Shown: positions 17,485 to 25,986 of the stretch, one piece after another
How positions within the stretch are numbered: the stretch's first letter is position 1
Layout: each line of letters starts with the position of its first letter
The notes under the pieces: generated by a model
Database searches by the model: none
What the model was told of the DNA's origin: nothing
What the model saw: only the letters and a program-made list of their open reading frames with translations
Position numbers and translations under genes: made by a program
Source: Clostridiales bacterium
GTDB lineage: Bacteria; Bacillota; Clostridia; Lachnospirales; Lachnospiraceae
Reading direction: 5' to 3'
NCBI GenBank assembly: GCA_015655075.1
Contig: JAATFT010000082.1
Location: forward strand, 1-41,981
DNA: 41,981 bases

Positions 17485-18165
17485 TCATAGCTGGACATGG
17501 TTTTGCCCTGTCTTGTTTGCAGGCATAGGAGCCGATTGAAAGTCGTAAAGACAGCCGTCCGCTATCTTTAAAATATCCTTCCAATACATTTCGGAATATT
17601 TGTCATAGACTCCGTAGACTTTCATTCCCGCTTGCCGCGCACTGCAAACAGCCGGTAAAATATCTTCAAATACAATACAATTTTCAGGGGCTACTTTCAT
17701 CTTTTCAGCCGCATAGAGAAAAAGATCGGGAAATTGCTTTCCTCGAGTTACATCCTCCGATGAACACAGAACATCAAAAAGATCAAGTATCCTGTTATTT
17801 TGCAAAGCGGGGATATAAAGAACAGGAGGAAGACTTGTGGCTACCGCAAGTTTGGTGCCCCATGCCTTTAACTGTCTTAAATACTCTCCCGCATACTGCT
17901 TCATTCCCACAGTATGACTGTACTTGTACAGAGCCATGGCATTCCATTCATCAATAATTGCGGCCGGCTCTTCCGAAAGCCCGAACAACTTAATGGTATA
18001 TTCAGCCGCCTCCTGAAAGCTGCGGGCACAAATCTCATTAATATAATCATCCGGAACGGGCAGTTCTCGCTTTGCTAGAAATTCAACGTCAATCTCTTCC
18101 CAAATTCCCATGGAATCAAGGAGAGTACCGTCAAGGTCAAATATAGCGGCTTGAAAATCAATCAT
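17485..18165 (-). CDS. HAD-superfamily phosphatase in thiamine operon
   Basis: A 226-residue HAD subfamily IA enzyme. Motif I is [10 protein letters not shown] (9-18), motif [10 protein letters not shown], the motif III lysine is in RGKQFPDLF and motif IV is [10 protein letters not shown], all intact. The DxD nucleophile and general-acid pair point to a phosphomonoesterase. It overlaps ThiE by 4 bp (ATGA) and is last in the operon, so a substrate in thiamine metabolism, for example thiamine monophosphate or HMP phosphate, is plausible; family membership alone does not fix it. The last 12 residues are polar and extend beyond the usual fold. Confidence 0.85.
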   Translation of the reverse strand: MIDFQAAIFDLDGTLLDSMGIWEEIDVEFLAKRELPVPDDYINEICARSFQEAAEYTIKLFGLSEEPAAIIDEWNAMALYKYSHTVGMKQYAGEYLRQLKAWGTKLAVATSLPPVLYIPALQNNRILDLFDVLCSSEDVTRGKQFPDLFLYAAEKMKVAPENCIVFEDILPAVCSARQAGMKVYGVYDKYSEMYWKDILKIADGCLYDFQSAPMPANKTGQNHVQL

Positions 18166-18800
18166 TCCTTTCCTCCCTGTAAAAACAGATTTTTCAGTTC
18201 TCCTGCCGCAGCTTTTATATCCCGTGCGGAAAGAATGGCGGAAACCACAGCCAAGCCGTTGATTCCTGTACCGATAAACTGGGGAACCGTCGTTTTATTG
18301 ATGCCGCCAATCACCACAATGGGAATCGATACATCTTTGCGTATATGCCTAAGCTCATCCATGGACACCAGATGTGCATCTGTTTTTGTCCCTGTCGGAA
18401 ACATGGCCCCCACGCCGAGATAATCCGCTCCGTCGGCCTGTGCCTTTTTTGCTTCCTTTAAGGTGGAGGCGGATACGCCAAGAATTTTATCAGGTCCGAG
18501 GATCCGCCGGACAGTTGCCGCGGGAAGGTCTCTTTGCCCCACGTGCACACCTGCGGCATTAACGGCAAGGGCAATATCCACACGGTCATTGATGATAAGG
18601 GGGATATTATATCGATCCGTTACTCTCTTGACACTTTGGGCAATGTTAAGAAATTCAAGGGAGGACGCCGTCTTTTCCCTAAGCTGTATCAAGGTGCATC
18701 CGCCTTGAATCGCACTTTCCACCGCCTCTTTAAGCGAAAGGGCGTTCATAAGTTCCCGGTCGGTTACTAAATAGAGGGAATAGTCCACGTTACACTTCAC
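18162..18800 (-). CDS. thiE: Thiamine-phosphate synthase
   Basis: A 212-residue TIM-barrel enzyme that joins HMP pyrophosphate and thiazole phosphate into thiamine monophosphate. Seen motifs: YLVTDRELM at the start, [36 protein letters not shown] (the pyrophosphate and metal site) and [14 protein letters not shown]. The start codon is GTG at 18800, with AAGGA about 9 bp upstream, and it overlaps the ThiM 3' end by 11 bp. Position in the ThiD-ThiM-ThiE order fits a salvage operon. Confidence 0.95.
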   Translation of the reverse strand: MKCNVDYSLYLVTDRELMNALSLKEAVESAIQGGCTLIQLREKTASSLEFLNIAQSVKRVTDRYNIPLIINDRVDIALAVNAAGVHVGQRDLPAATVRRILGPDKILGVSASTLKEAKKAQADGADYLGVGAMFPTGTKTDAHLVSMDELRHIRKDVSIPIVVIGGINKTTVPQFIGTGINGLAVVSAILSARDIKAAAGELKNLFLQGGKE

Positions 18801-19605
18801 TGTATTTCATCCTTTCATTCAATATATTTGTATCCAGCTTGCTGACGGCATCCAGAATTCCTATACGGAAGCTGCCGTTCCCAATATGACCGGCTTTCTC
18901 GTAAGCCATCTCCCCCGCAATACCCATGCAAAGTAATGCAGCAACGGTTCCTTCAAATGCCTGATTCGGCGCCGCCGCGCAAAACGAACCAATCAGGGAC
19001 GAACACATGCAGCCTGTCCCCGTCACACCGGAAAGAGCGGGATGTCCATTGTGAATATATATTGTCCGCTCTCCATCGGAAACCGTATCCACGGCGCCTG
19101 TAATAGCGGCTACGCAACCCAGTTTTTGCGCTAATTTCCGGGCAATTTTCCCCGTATCACCGCCATCCTGTTCAGAGGCATCCACTCCTTTTGTATTGGC
19201 GGAAAGCCCTGCGATAAAGCGAATCTCTGAAAGATTCCCGCGCACCACGGCAACCTTATTTTCGTTAAGAATGCGCGCCGCTGCTTCGTTACGCATGCTG
19301 GATGCTCCGGCTCCCACGGGATCAAATACCACTGGTATGCCATTTTGATTGGCGCTCTTTCCGGCAATCAGCATTGATTCCACCGTCCGGCTGTTGAGCG
19401 TTCCCATATTGAGCACCAAAGCGGAAGCAATGGCAGCGATATCGCCCGCTTCCTCAATCGCATCGGCCATGACGGGCGATGCGCCGATGGCCAGCGTAAT
19501 ATTAGCACAGTCATTTACGGTGACATAATTGGTAATATGATGGACAAGTGGCTTTTGACTGCGCACAAGAGTAAGCAGCCTTGTAAATTCGTTTGTATTT
19601 GTCAT
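18790..19605 (-). CDS. thiM: Hydroxyethylthiazole kinase
   Basis: A 271-residue ribokinase-like enzyme phosphorylating 4-methyl-5-hydroxyethyl-thiazole in thiamine salvage. The N-terminal [30 protein letters not shown] segment and [10 protein letters not shown] are family hallmarks, and the C-terminal [16 protein letters not shown] holds the catalytic cysteine region and anion hole. ATG 19605 is chosen because AAGGAGG lies 8 bp upstream; a longer frame to 19698 has no support. ThiE overlaps its 3' end. The 109 bp to ThiD show no terminator. Confidence 0.95.
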   Translation of the reverse strand: MTNTNEFTRLLTLVRSQKPLVHHITNYVTVNDCANITLAIGASPVMADAIEEAGDIAAIASALVLNMGTLNSRTVESMLIAGKSANQNGIPVVFDPVGAGASSMRNEAAARILNENKVAVVRGNLSEIRFIAGLSANTKGVDASEQDGGDTGKIARKLAQKLGCVAAITGAVDTVSDGERTIYIHNGHPALSGVTGTGCMCSSLIGSFCAAAPNQAFEGTVAALLCMGIAGEMAYEKAGHIGNGSFRIGILDAVSKLDTNILNERMKYSEV

Positions 19606-19714
19606 GTTTATTTCCTCCTTATCCTGGTTCCTACTATGGAGGTACCTATTTTTTCCGGTTTTCAAGTCCATAAGAATAACGGAACACGGATGTACCAAAT
19701 GAAAATTTCAGCAG

Positions 19715-20557
19715 TTACGTGAACTTCACCAGTTCCTCCGCCTGGTATTTGTTTTCCGGATGCTGCAAACCGTTCCGGTAAAGATCATAAAAATGATGTG
19801 TGGGCCCGTTCCCCTTGCCGATCGCCAGAGAATGCTCAATGGCGGTGGTCACATACCGCTTTGCGCTTTGCGTTGCTTCAGGTACGGATAACCCAAGGGC
19901 AAGGTTGGATGCAATGGCAGAGGAAAAGGTGCAGCCGGTGCCGTGTGTGTTTTTGGTGTTAATGCGGCGTGTCTCATAATGATAAAAACGTCCGCCGTCA
20001 TATAAAACGTCTGTTGCGCTGCCTGTGGCATGGCCTCCCTTGATAATGATATTTTTACAGCCCATTTCATAAATCCGCTTTGCGGCGGTTTCCATATCGC
20101 CTGCATTTCGAATTTCTATGCGTGAAATCTTTTCTGCTTCCGGTATATTGGGAGTGAGAACATCCGAACGGGGAATAATGACCTTGATCAGCGTGTCAAC
20201 GGCATCCGGGTTCATCAGCGGACAGCCGTTTTTTGCATACATCACGGGATCAACCACAATATTCTTCGGTTCATACTGACGAAGCTTTTCTGCAACCGCT
20301 TCCATGCAGGAAGATGTGGACAGCATGCCTATTTTCACAGCATCCACCTCAATATCCTCAAACACGGCGTCAATTTGCTTTTGGATCATATCCGGCGTAA
20401 CATCCTGTATGCCGATAACACGGCTTGTATTTTCGGCTACCACCGATACGATCACGCTCATGCCAAAAACCCCATGGGCAGAAAATGTTTTGAGATCGGC
20501 CTGTATTCCAGCACCGCCGCTGCAATCCGATCCCGCAATACTCAATACTTTTTTCAT
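19715..20557 (-). CDS. thiD: Hydroxymethylpyrimidine (phosphate) kinase
   Basis: A 280-residue ribokinase-fold enzyme that phosphorylates HMP and HMP phosphate. Motifs: SIAGSDCSGGAGIQADLKTF (about 5-24), VDPVMYAKNG, TPNIPEAEK, KGGHATG and the anion-hole/catalytic NTHGTGCTFSSAIA. The start at 20557 follows AAAGGAGGA by 6 bp; the upstream extension to 20644 runs through hairpin-rich leader DNA and is rejected. First gene of the thiamine salvage operon, controlled by the TPP riboswitch at 20788-20875. With no thiC or thiG-type genes in view, the operon suggests salvage of pyrimidine and thiazole. Confidence 0.95.
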   Translation of the reverse strand: MKKVLSIAGSDCSGGAGIQADLKTFSAHGVFGMSVIVSVVAENTSRVIGIQDVTPDMIQKQIDAVFEDIEVDAVKIGMLSTSSCMEAVAEKLRQYEPKNIVVDPVMYAKNGCPLMNPDAVDTLIKVIIPRSDVLTPNIPEAEKISRIEIRNAGDMETAAKRIYEMGCKNIIIKGGHATGSATDVLYDGGRFYHYETRRINTKNTHGTGCTFSSAIASNLALGLSVPEATQSAKRYVTTAIEHSLAIGKGNGPTHHFYDLYRNGLQHPENKYQAEELVKFT

Positions 20558-20603
20558 AAGAAATCCTCCTTTAAAATTGGATATATCATGAATTTGATAA
20601 GAA

Positions 20604-20729
20604 AGAGTCTGGCTTGCCAGACTCTGGCGCTGACGCGCCGTCACTTCAGTGACAAACTACCTCTGGCGCGTCATGCGCATCCCCCTGCGGGGGGTTTTTA
20701 TCGAACAGGACGCAATTTCCTATTCGATA
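20604..20729. repeat. Array of six short hairpins in the thiD leader
   Basis: Consecutive perfect or near-perfect stems: AGAGTCTGG/CCAGACTCT (20604-20625), GGCGC/GCGCC (20626-20639), GTCAC/GTGAC (20640-20653), GCGC/GCGC (20666-20678), CCCCC/GGGGG followed by T5 (20681-20699, a plus-strand terminator shape) and TATCGAACAGGA/TCCTATTCGATA with one mismatch (20699-20729). They lie between the riboswitch terminator and the thiD ribosome binding site. No known class is recognised. Confidence 0.65.
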
Positions 20730-20762
20730 AAAAATAAGAGCTTTCCCCTAAAGGAAAGCCCT
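20726..20762 (-). terminator. Riboswitch-linked intrinsic terminator
   Basis: On the minus strand AGGGCTTTCC (20762-20753) pairs with GGAAAGCTCT (20746-20737) with one G-U, followed by TATTTTTTATC. It is 25 nt past the aptamer and is the likely expression platform: TPP binding favours termination before thiD. Confidence 0.8.
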
Positions 20763-20787
20763 CCGATACGCACCCGTGTAATAGAAA

Positions 20788-20875
20788 TGCTTCCCTACGC
20801 CAGTATTAACTGTAATCAGGTTCAAAGGGTCAGGTTTTAACCTTCTCAACTCCGAAGAGTCCCCCCGCAAAAGCA
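20788..20875 (-). promoter_or_regulatory. TPP riboswitch (THI box)
   Basis: The minus strand contains the conserved core: GGAGTTGAGA, then ACCCTTTGAACCTGAT, a short variable arm, then TACTGGCGTAGGGAAGCA. P1 closes with TGCTT (20875-20871) against AAGCA (20792-20788). It lies upstream of the ThiD-ThiM-ThiE-HAD operon and is followed by an intrinsic terminator, so thiamine pyrophosphate should shut the operon off. Confidence 0.95.
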
Positions 20876-21003
20876 GTATTATACTTTTAAACTTCTCAAA
20901 CTTTTTTTATTATAGCACATATATAATCTCAATTCAACAGGCTATCATAATTATAGGTCAGGATAAACGCCGCCTCAAGTGAAAGCTTATGTCAGCCGGT
21001 TAA

Positions 21004-22065
21004 TCATGATTCAAAATCAACAGTATGCCCTGTCTTCGCCGATTCACGGACTGCCTCCATCAAACTTAATACTCTTCTGATTTCAGGAATCTTAACTATA
21101 AATTCTCCTTCTCCTTTCCAGGCTTTCAGATAATTCCGGAAGTAGTCCGCATGTTCCGTGTAAACTTCAGGCAAATCTTCCGTAACAATCAAACCAGGTG
21201 AAGGTTCACCAAAAGAGCGGGTGGGACCTGAAGCTGTCATTATCCTCTTACCGGGGACATTCTGTAATAGCCTTGTAGTACGCACTATCTTTCCTTTCGC
21301 CTCAAATCCGTCTGAATACATGGAGCCTTTATTTCCGCCCATAAACCAATGGCGTTCAAACCAGCCAGGTTTATCCGTAAGATAATAGGTTCCCAATTCC
21401 GCTTCCGCCGTTACACCATTTTCAAATTTCAAAATTATTTTAAAATAATCATCGACTTCAAAATTAATAACATTCCGTATATCGGCAAATACTGTCTTAA
21501 TTTTACTATCTACCATCCAAAGTATCTGGTCAAGAAGATGAACTCCCCAGTCATACAGCATGCCTCCGCCTTCTTCTATAAAAACATGCCAGTCATGCAT
21601 GTTCCCGTTAAAACCGTAAAGACCGGATTTTATGGTATATATTTTCCCCATAAGTTTCCTGTCATATACTTCCTTTGCCACCCGAAAATCCCTGTCGTAT
21701 CTTCTCTGCTGATGAACGGTGAATTTAACACCATATTCATTAACTGCTTTTACCATTTCATCCAGGTCGGCTACTGACAGGGCCGCCGGTTTCTCACATA
21801 TGATATCCATTCCTGCTCTCGCGCTCTTTAAAACCAGTTCTTTATGCTGATTATTATTTGCGGCCACAATTACCACATCTATATCCGGAGCGGAAAGCAT
21901 ATCCTCTGCCCTGTCATATCGCTTAATGCCATCCTTTACGTCTTTTAACTGTTCTTTGTCAATATCACAAATTCCCATTACCCGGGCACCCTCCAGATTT
22001 GTGAGCATTTCCTCATGTACATGGCCCATAAAACCATGCCCTATTATACCAAATTTTACACTCAT
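21004..22065 (-). CDS. Gfo/Idh/MocA-family oxidoreductase 1
   Basis: A 353-residue NAD(P)-dependent oxidoreductase. The Rossmann GIIGHGFMGHVH motif is at residues 6-17, the family EKP motif occurs as ICEKPAAL, and GGGMLYDWGVHLLDQ supplies the Asp and His of the active site. ATG 22065 follows AAAGGAGCG by 7 bp. It is separated from the deglycosidase operon by a 290-bp gap with a large inverted repeat, so it may have its own transcript. In C-glycoside degradation, members of this family oxidise the sugar 3-OH to a ketone. Whether this copy or the next does so, or acts on another polyol, cannot be decided here. Confidence 0.88.
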   Translation of the reverse strand: MSVKFGIIGHGFMGHVHEEMLTNLEGARVMGICDIDKEQLKDVKDGIKRYDRAEDMLSAPDIDVVIVAANNNQHKELVLKSARAGMDIICEKPAALSVADLDEMVKAVNEYGVKFTVHQQRRYDRDFRVAKEVYDRKLMGKIYTIKSGLYGFNGNMHDWHVFIEEGGGMLYDWGVHLLDQILWMVDSKIKTVFADIRNVINFEVDDYFKIILKFENGVTAEAELGTYYLTDKPGWFERHWFMGGNKGSMYSDGFEAKGKIVRTTRLLQNVPGKRIMTASGPTRSFGEPSPGLIVTEDLPEVYTEHADYFRNYLKAWKGEGEFIVKIPEIRRVLSLMEAVRESAKTGHTVDFES

Positions 22066-22255
22066 TGTATTACGCTCCTTTTCTTTCATTCTCTGCCATA
22101 AAACTTAAATCCTGCCTGTTTCAATACAATTTTATTTTAATTCTTACAACAAATAAAATCATTCTAATTTTTATCCGGATAAACAATAATGGGTATCATT
22201 TTTTTATGTGCCGCAACAAAATTAATAGTTATAATTTTGTCTTAGAAGGCCATAA

Positions 22256-22320
22256 AATACCAGATTTTAAATTTACATATTCATCTCTAATCAATGAAGT
22301 AAATTATAAAATCCGGTATT
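22256..22320 (-). terminator. 22-bp-arm inverted repeat after the deglycosidase operon
   Basis: AATACCAGATTTTAAATTTAC (22256-22276) pairs with GTAAATTATAAAATCCGGTATT (22299-22320), with 2 mismatches and one unpaired base, across a 22-nt loop. Read on the minus strand it lies 36 bp after the oxidoreductase-2 stop and is followed by TTATGGCC. It can end the operon or act as an operator for oxidoreductase 1. Confidence 0.55.
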
Positions 22321-22355
22321 AAAAGATTAAAATTTTAGACTTTTTCATGTTCCTG

Positions 22356-23468
22356 TTAATTTAGGAATACTTCCTTTCCGGTTTCATAAGATTTATAAAT
22401 CGCTTCTAAAATCTGTGTTACAACAAAAGCCTGTTCCGGTTTCACCAAAGGTTCCGTTTCATTCATAATAGCTTCCAGCCATTGTTTTGCCTCTTCGAAG
22501 CCCGGCTCTCCCGCACCGCCTTCAAAATACGCAATTGCTCCGACTTTTGTAAGTCTTTCCTCCGTGAGCATACCATTATGTCCTCTGTTGATTATTAATT
22601 CATTGGTCGGATAATTCATGCCGGAACGAATTTCCGCTCCGGCTTTCGTGCCGCAGAGGGTAGTCGAGGCTTCTCTGGATTCCAGCATATTGATTGCCCA
22701 GGCCGCCTCCAGATTGATAGCAGAACCATCCTTCATTTTTATCATGCCGAAAGCGGAATCCTCAACTTCATAAGTTCTCGGATCCCAGGGCCCGAACATA
22801 TTTCCTTCCACTGCCTGGGGGAGATGGCCTAATTTATAAAATACGCTTCCTGTAACACTGACAGGTTTGTAATTATTCATCATCCATAAGGTAATATCCA
22901 AAGCATGGGTACCGATATCAATCAAAGGCCCTCCGCCCTGTAATGCTTTATTAGGGAATACACCCCAGGTCGGTACGGCACGGCGGCGTACCGCATGGGC
23001 CTTGGCATAATAAATTTCTCCCAATTCTCCCGTCTCACAGGTTTTATGCAGCATCTGGACTTCCGGACGGAAACGGTTCTGATATCCGATGGTAAATTGT
23101 TTGCCGCTCTTTTTCCATGCATCCAGCATTTTCTGTGCGTCACCGGTACAATGTGCCATGGGCTTTTCACAGAGAACATGCTTTCCTGCCTCAAAAGCGG
23201 CAACGGTAACAGGGCAGTGCACCACATTCGGCGTTAATACATGTACGACATCGATTTCCTTATTTTTTAACAGTTCACTGTAATCCGCATAAACTTTCGA
23301 ATCAGCCGTACCATACTGTTTTGCGGCTTTTACCGCCCTTTCTTCTTTAATATCACAAAAAGCCGCCATTTCACATAAATCCGATAATCTGGCGAGTGCC
23401 GGCATATGTTTGTTATTTGCTATGCCGCCGCACCCAATGATACCAATTTTCAATTTTTTCTTATCCAT
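22356..23468 (-). CDS. Gfo/Idh/MocA-family oxidoreductase 2
   Basis: A 370-residue oxidoreductase with nucleotide-binding GIIGCGGIANNKHMPAL (9-25), HVLCEKPMAH, the active-site segment GGGPLIDIGTHALDITLW and a C-terminal beta-sheet domain. AGGAG lies 7 bp upstream of the ATG. It is the last gene of the operon starting at 31303, 54 bp after the beta-2 subunit. In characterised C-glycoside pathways (PUE DgpA type) such an enzyme makes the 3-keto-glycoside that the alpha/beta deglycosidase cleaves. The placement beside the alpha-2/beta-2 pair makes this the first candidate for that step. Confidence 0.9.
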   Translation of the reverse strand: MDKKKLKIGIIGCGGIANNKHMPALARLSDLCEMAAFCDIKEERAVKAAKQYGTADSKVYADYSELLKNKEIDVVHVLTPNVVHCPVTVAAFEAGKHVLCEKPMAHCTGDAQKMLDAWKKSGKQFTIGYQNRFRPEVQMLHKTCETGELGEIYYAKAHAVRRRAVPTWGVFPNKALQGGGPLIDIGTHALDITLWMMNNYKPVSVTGSVFYKLGHLPQAVEGNMFGPWDPRTYEVEDSAFGMIKMKDGSAINLEAAWAINMLESREASTTLCGTKAGAEIRSGMNYPTNELIINRGHNGMLTEERLTKVGAIAYFEGGAGEPGFEEAKQWLEAIMNETEPLVKPEQAFVVTQILEAIYKSYETGKEVFLN

Positions 23469-23522
23469 CTTTTTACTCCTATCTATTAAATCTGTTTGCT
23501 TATACGGTTTTTAAATATAAGC

Positions 23523-23915
23523 TTATTCAATGGCCACACGGCGTGTTCTCTGGCCTCCTGCAGGCATGGGATAATAAGCCGGCCATACGGAAATGCTTAA
23601 GCGTACGTCATGTTCGCCTTTTCTTAAACCTCCTTCTGCCAGTATGCGTATATACAACGGCTCACCATATTCCCATTTATAAGTAGATACCGTCTCGGCT
23701 TCCGAAAGGGTAAACCATTCTTTTCTGTCTAGAGATATTCGAATCATATCCCTGGGGACCGGAATGCTGTCAACCCCAACCTCTACGCTGTAAACCATAG
23801 AAAGGGGAATCCCGCGATAATAAGTTATCAAAGTCTGTATTTCAAATCCGATTATCTTTCCGTCGGCTTCCACATTTTTACAGCTGTCTTTTGTAAATAC
23901 ATAATTATCAAACAT
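23523..23915 (-). CDS. C-glycoside deglycosidase beta subunit 2 (DUF6379)
   Basis: A 130-residue beta-rich protein matching the small subunit of bacterial C-glycoside deglycosidases (CarC/DfgB type). Recognisable features are MFDNYVFTKDSCKNV, ITYYRGIPLSMVYSVEVGVDS followed by VPRDMIRISLD, and the repeat KGEHDVRLSISVWPAYYP near the C-terminus. It has no catalytic residues of its own that can be named; in the family it completes the active site of the TIM-barrel alpha subunit. GAGAGG precedes the ATG. It follows alpha subunit 2 by 58 bp. It is shorter than the first beta subunit and has diverged well away from it. Confidence 0.85.
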   Translation of the reverse strand: MFDNYVFTKDSCKNVEADGKIIGFEIQTLITYYRGIPLSMVYSVEVGVDSIPVPRDMIRISLDRKEWFTLSEAETVSTYKWEYGEPLYIRILAEGGLRKGEHDVRLSISVWPAYYPMPAGGQRTRRVAIE

Positions 23916-23973
23916 GATTACCTCTCATTCTGCCGCCCACGGCGGCACAAAATCTGATTGTGAAAGTTCCTGC

Positions 23974-24984
23974 TTACCTGCCAATATATTTCTTCAACAT
24001 TTCCTGATGTCTTCTCACATTCTCCAATCCGTCTACACATTCGTCCAAAAGAACAAAACGGTTTCCTTCATATTCCGTGGCTATATACCCGTCGTATCCC
24101 TTGGAATCCAGATACTGTATCGCCTCTTTGTAAGGTATGGAATATTCTTCATATTCCTCTGTCATCTCATAGCATTTACCATGAATGTGTTTGAGATAAG
24201 GCATATATTGTTCCAACTCTTCAAAGGGAGTATTTTCATAGCCCTCAGAAAAAATTGCATATTCCCTATCGACAGGATTCTTGATTAATGCGCGAAAATC
24301 TTCCGGATAGGGAGCCTGCTCACCATTAAGCCTTCCAAAATAGCGCAGGGGATCACTGCCCCCGGCAAATATGGCATCGATATAATCTGCCAATTCAGGA
24401 TTTAAACCAAATTGGCGGAAATAATTCCTGGCTACTCTGGGGTGTCTTTCACAGAAAATGCCCATATCCACTACAATTCCTATATAGGGAGAGTTAAGTC
24501 TAATCATTTCCAGAAGGAACTTTCCTGTACCGGCACTGTGAAAGCTCATTCCCGCATGTATTTCCAATGCCATGGCGACATTGTATTTCTCAGCCGTTGC
24601 CAGCGCCGGTTCCATTAATCTTTCGTCTGTATTGGAAACCAGCCGTATCAATGAAAATCCCAGATTATGTGCATTTATAATTTCGGCCTTAAGCATTTCA
24701 ATTTGTTCTTTTATCGTCAGTTTTCTGTTACGGTATAGGGTGGAATTAATGAAAATATCATTGCATACTAATCTGCGGTTATATTTTTCCACTAAATTTC
24801 TCCACATTCTCACAGTTTCCTCCGACGGATAAGGTGCTCCGCGGATCATTTGGTCAGAAATCAGTTCTATCCCTTCAATATCAAATTCCACCGTCTTTTT
24901 AAAGATATCCTCCAGAGACAGTCTCTTGGTGGCATATTCATCCTGCAAGCTGTACAGACTCACTGCACGTTTAATTTGACTCAT
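23974..24984 (-). CDS. C-glycoside deglycosidase alpha subunit 2 (TIM barrel)
   Basis: A 336-residue sugar-phosphate-isomerase/epimerase-like TIM barrel. Candidate metal ligands are E141 (ALEIH), D173 (VVDMGIF), H268 (HIHGKCYE) and E304 (ATEYEGNRF); H143 is a likely catalytic base. This Glu-Asp-His-Glu set and the EYEGNR ending are those of the CarB/DfgA alpha subunits that eliminate an aglycone from a 3-keto-glycoside. AAGGAGGT lies upstream of the ATG. The beta-2 gene follows directly. The bond cleaved may be C-C or C-O; the sequence does not tell. Confidence 0.85.
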   Translation of the reverse strand: MSQIKRAVSLYSLQDEYATKRLSLEDIFKKTVEFDIEGIELISDQMIRGAPYPSEETVRMWRNLVEKYNRRLVCNDIFINSTLYRNRKLTIKEQIEMLKAEIINAHNLGFSLIRLVSNTDERLMEPALATAEKYNVAMALEIHAGMSFHSAGTGKFLLEMIRLNSPYIGIVVDMGIFCERHPRVARNYFRQFGLNPELADYIDAIFAGGSDPLRYFGRLNGEQAPYPEDFRALIKNPVDREYAIFSEGYENTPFEELEQYMPYLKHIHGKCYEMTEEYEEYSIPYKEAIQYLDSKGYDGYIATEYEGNRFVLLDECVDGLENVRRHQEMLKKYIGR

Positions 24985-25008
24985 ATTTATATTTACCTCC
25001 TTTTAATT

Positions 25009-25986
25009 TTAGGTGCACTCTTTTAATAGCTTGGATATTGCACCGCTTTTTGATCCGCCTGTACCGTTAAATTTAGAATAAATCACCATAGTCAGATATA
25101 CCGCTGCCAGCAAAACAACGCCTCGAACACCCTGCGTCACGCCACCGCCGGCGCCGCATAAAACCATTCCGTTTTCCAGCAGAATAATAGTAGGCGCACC
25201 TACAATTAATTTATACAGTTTTGTACCCATACCTCCCTGAACGGGGATACCACCGATAAACATTGCCATCATTACCTTCATTTCAAAACCGTTTCCCAGG
25301 GTATTATTGGAACCTCCCATACGTACAATGGTAAAAATCCCGGCAATTGCAGCCATAATACCGGAAATCATAAACGCGACTATTTTTATCTTATCTACGT
25401 TAATACCTGCATACTTTATTGCATTTTCATTCTCACCAATGGCTCTAAGATAAGTTCCGAAAGGCGTATACTTGAAAATATATCCGATTATTATAATGAG
25501 TACAATTAAAGCGGGTAATTTAAAGGAAAACCCGTCAATAAATTTAATGGATTGGGGAACCATGATTACCCTTGCGCTTAAAAGCCAGTTGACAAAAGCT
25601 CTTAATGCAATAAGCATGGATAAGGAGGCCATAAAGGAAGGTACTTTAAATTTCGCATTCAGTACACCTAAGAAAAGCCCTGAGAGCGCACCGACTAAAA
25701 TTGCGGTAGGGAACATCCCTCCGGCGCCAAAGGCCTGCCCCGCCATAGCGGAAAAAGCTGCTGCAACTGCAAGGAGGGAACCATGGGTAATATCTGTTCC
25801 GCCCATGGAAGCAACAAATATCATTCCTAGACCGGCTATAATTGTCGCAGCGGACTGGTTAAACAAATTTAACAGGTTTTGTTTCACAAATACCTGACCA
25901 TGGGTTGCTATTCCAAAGATAATCAGCATTCCGCCAAGAATTAAAAAAGGCATTATTGTATTTATGTTTATTTTTTTCTTTCTCAT
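25009..25986 (-). CDS. Sugar ABC permease (RbsC-like) 2
   Basis: A 325-residue permease of the BPD_transp_2 family with 8-10 helices. The segments MGGTDITHGSLLAVAAAFSAM and RAIGENENAIKYAGINVDKIK are the family's conserved membrane motif and cytoplasmic coupling loop. It overlaps the ATPase by 4 bp and pairs with a second, distinct permease (27485), giving a heterodimeric channel. It ends 24 bp before the alpha-2 start. Substrate is inferred from the flanking deglycosidase genes to be a glycoside or a released sugar. Confidence 0.92.
   Translation of the reverse strand: MRKKKININTIMPFLILGGMLIIFGIATHGQVFVKQNLLNLFNQSAATIIAGLGMIFVASMGGTDITHGSLLAVAAAFSAMAGQAFGAGGMFPTAILVGALSGLFLGVLNAKFKVPSFMASLSMLIALRAFVNWLLSARVIMVPQSIKFIDGFSFKLPALIVLIIIIGYIFKYTPFGTYLRAIGENENAIKYAGINVDKIKIVAFMISGIMAAIAGIFTIVRMGGSNNTLGNGFEMKVMMAMFIGGIPVQGGMGTKLYKLIVGAPTIILLENGMVLCGAGGGVTQGVRGVVLLAAVYLTMVIYSKFNGTGGSKSGAISKLLKECT

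Noticed and set aside
20558..20644. Upstream extension of thiD by 29 residues
   Set aside because: It reads through hairpin-rich leader sequence. A strong SD lies right before ATG 20557 and the family begins at that Met.
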